The position numbers and the translations under genes are program-made. Below the pieces are notes generated by a model that had not been told where the DNA came from, made no database searches, and saw only the letters and a program-made list of their open reading frames with translations. A DNA stretch of 7,491 bases from Cyanobacteria bacterium NC_groundwater_1444_Ag_S-0.65um_54_12 (GTDB taxonomy: Bacteria > Cyanobacteriota > Sericytochromatia > S15B-MN24 > VGJW01). The stretch covers positions 1 to 7,491 of the forward strand of contig JACQUT010000085.1 of assembly GCA_016267585.1 (NCBI GenBank), written 5' to 3'. This document shows positions 6,119 through 7,491 of the stretch, in pieces (position 1 is the stretch's first letter; the number at the start of each line of letters is the position of its first letter).

Positions 6119-6146
6119 AGTATACACCTCACCAGCATGATGAGGT
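6119..6146 (-). promoter_or_regulatory. Candidate promoter and palindromic operator of the FKBP gene
   Basis: On the minus strand, TATACT (6124 to 6119) is a good -10 hexamer. A TTTACC hexamer 19 bases upstream is a possible but poor -35. The spacer between them contains a perfect 6-bp inverted repeat, ACCTCA (6126-6131) and TGAGGT (6141-6146), separated by 9 bases, which is the size and position of a repressor operator. The whole 6071-6214 region between the divergent FKBP and HEAT genes holds nothing else that looks coding. Confidence 0.35.
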
Positions 6147-6165
6147 AAACTGACAAGCGGGGATT

Positions 6166-6210
6166 TTGCCATTTCTTTGCTAAAAAGCACTGATAATACC
6201 GGAAAAGAGG
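6166..6210 (+). promoter_or_regulatory. Weak promoter candidate and ribosome site of the HEAT-repeat gene
   Basis: TTGCCA at 6166-6171 and GATAAT at 6192-6197 resemble -35 and -10 boxes, but the 20-base spacing is too long for an ideal promoter. AAGAGG at 6205-6210 is a reasonable Shine-Dalgarno sequence just before ATG 6215. If the -10 is right, the leader is only about 10 nt. Confidence 0.25.
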
Positions 6211-6214
6211 TTTC

Positions 6215-6853
6215 ATGACGATCATCTACGAACTTTCTTCGCAGGTGGGCGATCGGACGACAGCAGCCAACCGGCGTGTGGCTGCCGACTGTTTGGCTAA
6301 CGAGGGCCTGCTGACGGAAATAGTGACAGGCTTGGACTCCAAGGATCACCGGCTGGTAGGCGACTGCGCCGAAGTCCTCACGATGGTAGCGCAAGAGCGG
6401 CCGCTGGCGATCGCCCCCTTTGCGGCGGCGCTCGTCCCGATTTTGCGCCTGAAGAAAAACCGTGGCCGAGCACGCTGGGAAGCGACCCATGCACTGTCAT
6501 TGGTGGCCGAGCACGTACCAGACATCATAGCACCTTTGCTGCCCCAGCTAGAATCGCTGATCCGTGATGATGCCAGCGTGATCGTGCGAGACTACGCCAC
6601 AACTACGGTAGCCAACTATGCCGGGTTAACGAGATCAGCCGCCCTCGCCAGCTTTGGTATTCTTGAAATGGCGCTGGTGGCGCATGAAGGTAAACATGCG
6701 GCCCGGGCGCTGCGTGGTCTCCAGCAGGTTGCCATGCAGGCGCCGGAGCTGGCAACATTGATCCGGCAAATCGCTAGCAGCTTTCTGGCGGATGTTCGGC
6801 CCACAGTGCGCAAGGCAGCCAAGACTGCGCTCTGCAATCTGCAAACAAGTTAG
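6215..6853 (+). CDS. HEAT-repeat (alpha-solenoid) protein
   Basis: A 212-residue, almost entirely helical, soluble protein with no signal peptide or membrane segment. Helix pairs of HEAT type recur about every 35-45 residues: around 18-60 (RRVAADCLANEG, then DHRLVGDCAEVLTMVAQ), 65-100 (IAPFAAALVPIL, then RARWEATHALSLVAEH), 103-138 (IIAPLLPQLESLIRDD, then VIVRDYATTTVANYAG), 142-175, and 178-210 (VRPTVRKAAKTALCNL). The Asp/Arg positions at the repeat turns fit the consensus. HEAT solenoids act as protein-binding scaffolds, and a subset are lyases for phycobilin attachment in cyanobacteria; nothing here (no phycobilisome gene nearby) points to that role. Start ATG 6215 has AAGAGG four bases upstream. 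It is divergent from the FKBP gene and ends facing the NHL gene. The binding partner is unknown. Confidence 0.8.
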   Translation: MTIIYELSSQVGDRTTAANRRVAADCLANEGLLTEIVTGLDSKDHRLVGDCAEVLTMVAQERPLAIAPFAAALVPILRLKKNRGRARWEATHALSLVAEHVPDIIAPLLPQLESLIRDDASVIVRDYATTTVANYAGLTRSAALASFGILEMALVAHEGKHAARALRGLQQVAMQAPELATLIRQIASSFLADVRPTVRKAAKTALCNLQTS

Positions 6854-6868
6854 CGCTTATTGCATCAT

Positions 6869-6898
6869 GTCCTGCGACGCCTCGGTCCTTCGCAGGAC
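6869..6898. terminator. Hairpin between the convergent HEAT and NHL genes, possible terminator
   Basis: GTCCTGCGA (6869-6877) and TCGCAGGAC (6890-6898) form a perfect 9-bp G/C-rich stem with a 12-base loop, 15 bases after the HEAT stop and 29 bases beyond the NHL stop. No T-tract follows on either strand, so it is not a canonical intrinsic terminator; it may act as a 3'-end stabiliser for both convergent mRNAs. Confidence 0.45.
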
Positions 6899-6927
6899 GG
6901 CGCGGAAGTCAGGTTATGAGTAGTCTG

Positions 6928-7491
6928 CTAATAGACGCGCCGGACTCGATCGTTGTAAAGATCGGCAAAGTAAATATAACCGGTGTTGTTATCGATTGCG
7001 ATTCCTTGCGGTGTATCGAGCCAAGCATTGATGGCCGGGCCGCCGTCGCCAGCGAAGCCTCTGTTGCCACTGCCGGCGATGGTGGTTATGGTGCCGGCGA
7101 GGTCCACCTTGCGAATTCGATTATTCCAGGTATCGGCGATATAGATGATACCGGCATTGTCTACAGTCAAACCGTAAGGTGTATCGAGCTGGGCATCGCT
7201 AGCTGCTCCGCCGTCGCCCGAGTAGCCCCAATTACCAGTTCCCGCTACGGTCGAGATGATGCCGTTGGTCGCGACCTTGCGAATCACATTGTTATAAGTA
7301 TCTGCGATATAGAGATTGCCTGCGCCATCGACCGCGACGTCATAAGGGAACCAGAGTTGCGCGCTGGTAGCAGCTCCGCCATCGCCCGAGTAGCCGTCTA
7401 TGCCATCTCCGGCCACCGTGGTGATGATGCCACCGGTATCCACCTTGCGGATGCGATGATTGTTGTAATCAGCGATGTATAGGTTCCCGCC
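6928..7491 (-). CDS. C-terminal part of an NHL-repeat beta-propeller protein, 5' truncated at the window edge
   Basis: The frame is open from the right edge (7491) to a TAG at 6930-6928, giving 187 visible residues. The GTG at 7443, an internal Val of a repeat, is not the start. The protein consists of near-identical 56-57-residue units, each with an NLYIADxxNN-IRKV core, a GIITTVAG strand, a GYSGDGGxAxxAQL loop and a P-x-x-VAVD strand. Three full units (7485-7318, 7317-7150 and 7149-6979) and a final partial unit ending in NDRVRRVY are seen. NHL repeats of this type build beta-propellers, typically in exported or surface proteins that bind ligands or proteins, although some are enzymes; the final partial unit probably closes the propeller with the N-terminus. 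Function unknown. The opposite strand has a long open frame (6916-7482) that merely mirrors the repeats. Confidence 0.85.
   Translation of the reverse strand, partial: GGNLYIADYNNHRIRKVDTGGIITTVAGDGIDGYSGDGGAATSAQLWFPYDVAVDGAGNLYIADTYNNVIRKVATNGIISTVAGTGNWGYSGDGGAASDAQLDTPYGLTVDNAGIIYIADTWNNRIRKVDLAGTITTIAGSGNRGFAGDGGPAINAWLDTPQGIAIDNNTGYIYFADLYNDRVRRVY
6979..7485. repeat. Tandem 168/171-bp DNA repeat encoding NHL units
   Basis: Three consecutive units of 168, 168 and 171 bp (7485-7318, 7317-7150, 7149-6979) are recognisable at DNA as well as protein level; for example CCGCCGTCGCC or CCGCCATCGCC, encoding the GDGG turn, recurs once per unit. The units are diverged, not identical, so the array is old or subject to selection rather than recently amplified. 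Confidence 0.75.

Noticed and set aside
6071..6490. Upstream in-frame extension of the FKBP gene (about 140 residues)
   Set aside because: It overlaps the divergent HEAT-repeat gene, has no domain, and the ATG at 6070 is preceded by a good ribosome site and followed by an export-type hydrophobic segment.
6215..6853. Phycobilin lyase (CpcE/PBS-lyase HEAT) assignment
   Set aside because: HEAT repeats alone do not define the enzyme, and no phycobilisome or chromophore gene is nearby.
6916..7482. 188-residue plus-strand open frame with Ile/Asp/Ala-rich repeats
   Set aside because: It is antisense to the NHL repeats and repeats with the same 168-bp period; its sequence is explained by the codon pattern of the minus-strand gene, which has a recognisable family.

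Overview
The window looks like ordinary chromosomal sequence from a Gram-negative-type bacterium, most plausibly a member or relative of the Cyanobacteriota (possibly a non-photosynthetic lineage). The support is indirect. The lipid II flippase has a cyanobacterial-looking N-terminal half. The octamer GCGATCGC (the HIP1 palindrome of many cyanobacteria) occurs three times, at 3933, 5825 and 6407, and its core CGATCG about eleven times by eye in 7.5 kb. A tandem NHL-repeat protein and a GmhB-type phosphatase fit a free-living envelope-bearing bacterium. No photosynthesis gene is present, so the assignment is tentative.

Layout from left to right: (1) a 5'-truncated small secreted Ala/Pro/Lys-rich protein (+) runs to 290. 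(2) A convergent gap at 291-424 is dominated by a 93-bp stem-loop with a 20-bp stem. (3) A minus-strand pair follows, gmhB-like HAD phosphatase (2633 to 2031) then murJ lipid II flippase (2014 to 425), 16 bp apart. (4) A 53-bp divergent promoter region carries a tandem TGATAACC repeat. (5) A plus-strand pair follows, sppA-type S49 protease (2687-3640) and a Yip1-like polytopic membrane protein (3663-4193). (6) A convergent terminator lies at 4208-4263. (7) Two minus-strand genes follow, an FKBP-type peptidyl-prolyl isomerase (6070 to 5627) and an ATP-grasp ligase of unknown substrate (5536 to 4277). (8) A 144-bp divergent region has a palindromic candidate operator. (9) A HEAT-repeat protein is encoded on + at 6215-6853. 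(10) A convergent gap holds a hairpin. (11) The window ends in the C-terminal part of a minus-strand NHL-repeat beta-propeller protein that runs off the right edge.

Functionally the window leans to the cell envelope: lipid II flipping, a phosphatase that could serve heptose/LPS synthesis, a membrane signal-peptide peptidase with a membrane-protein partner, an exported prolyl isomerase, and two probably exported proteins at the edges. No tRNA, rRNA, CRISPR array, insertion sequence, phage gene or recognisable defence or biosynthetic system was seen. I do not see a clearly new system. The items most worth following are the strand-asymmetric 93-bp stem-loop at 297-389, the ATP-grasp enzyme with a changed metal-site motif, and the small candidate operators in the two divergent promoter regions.
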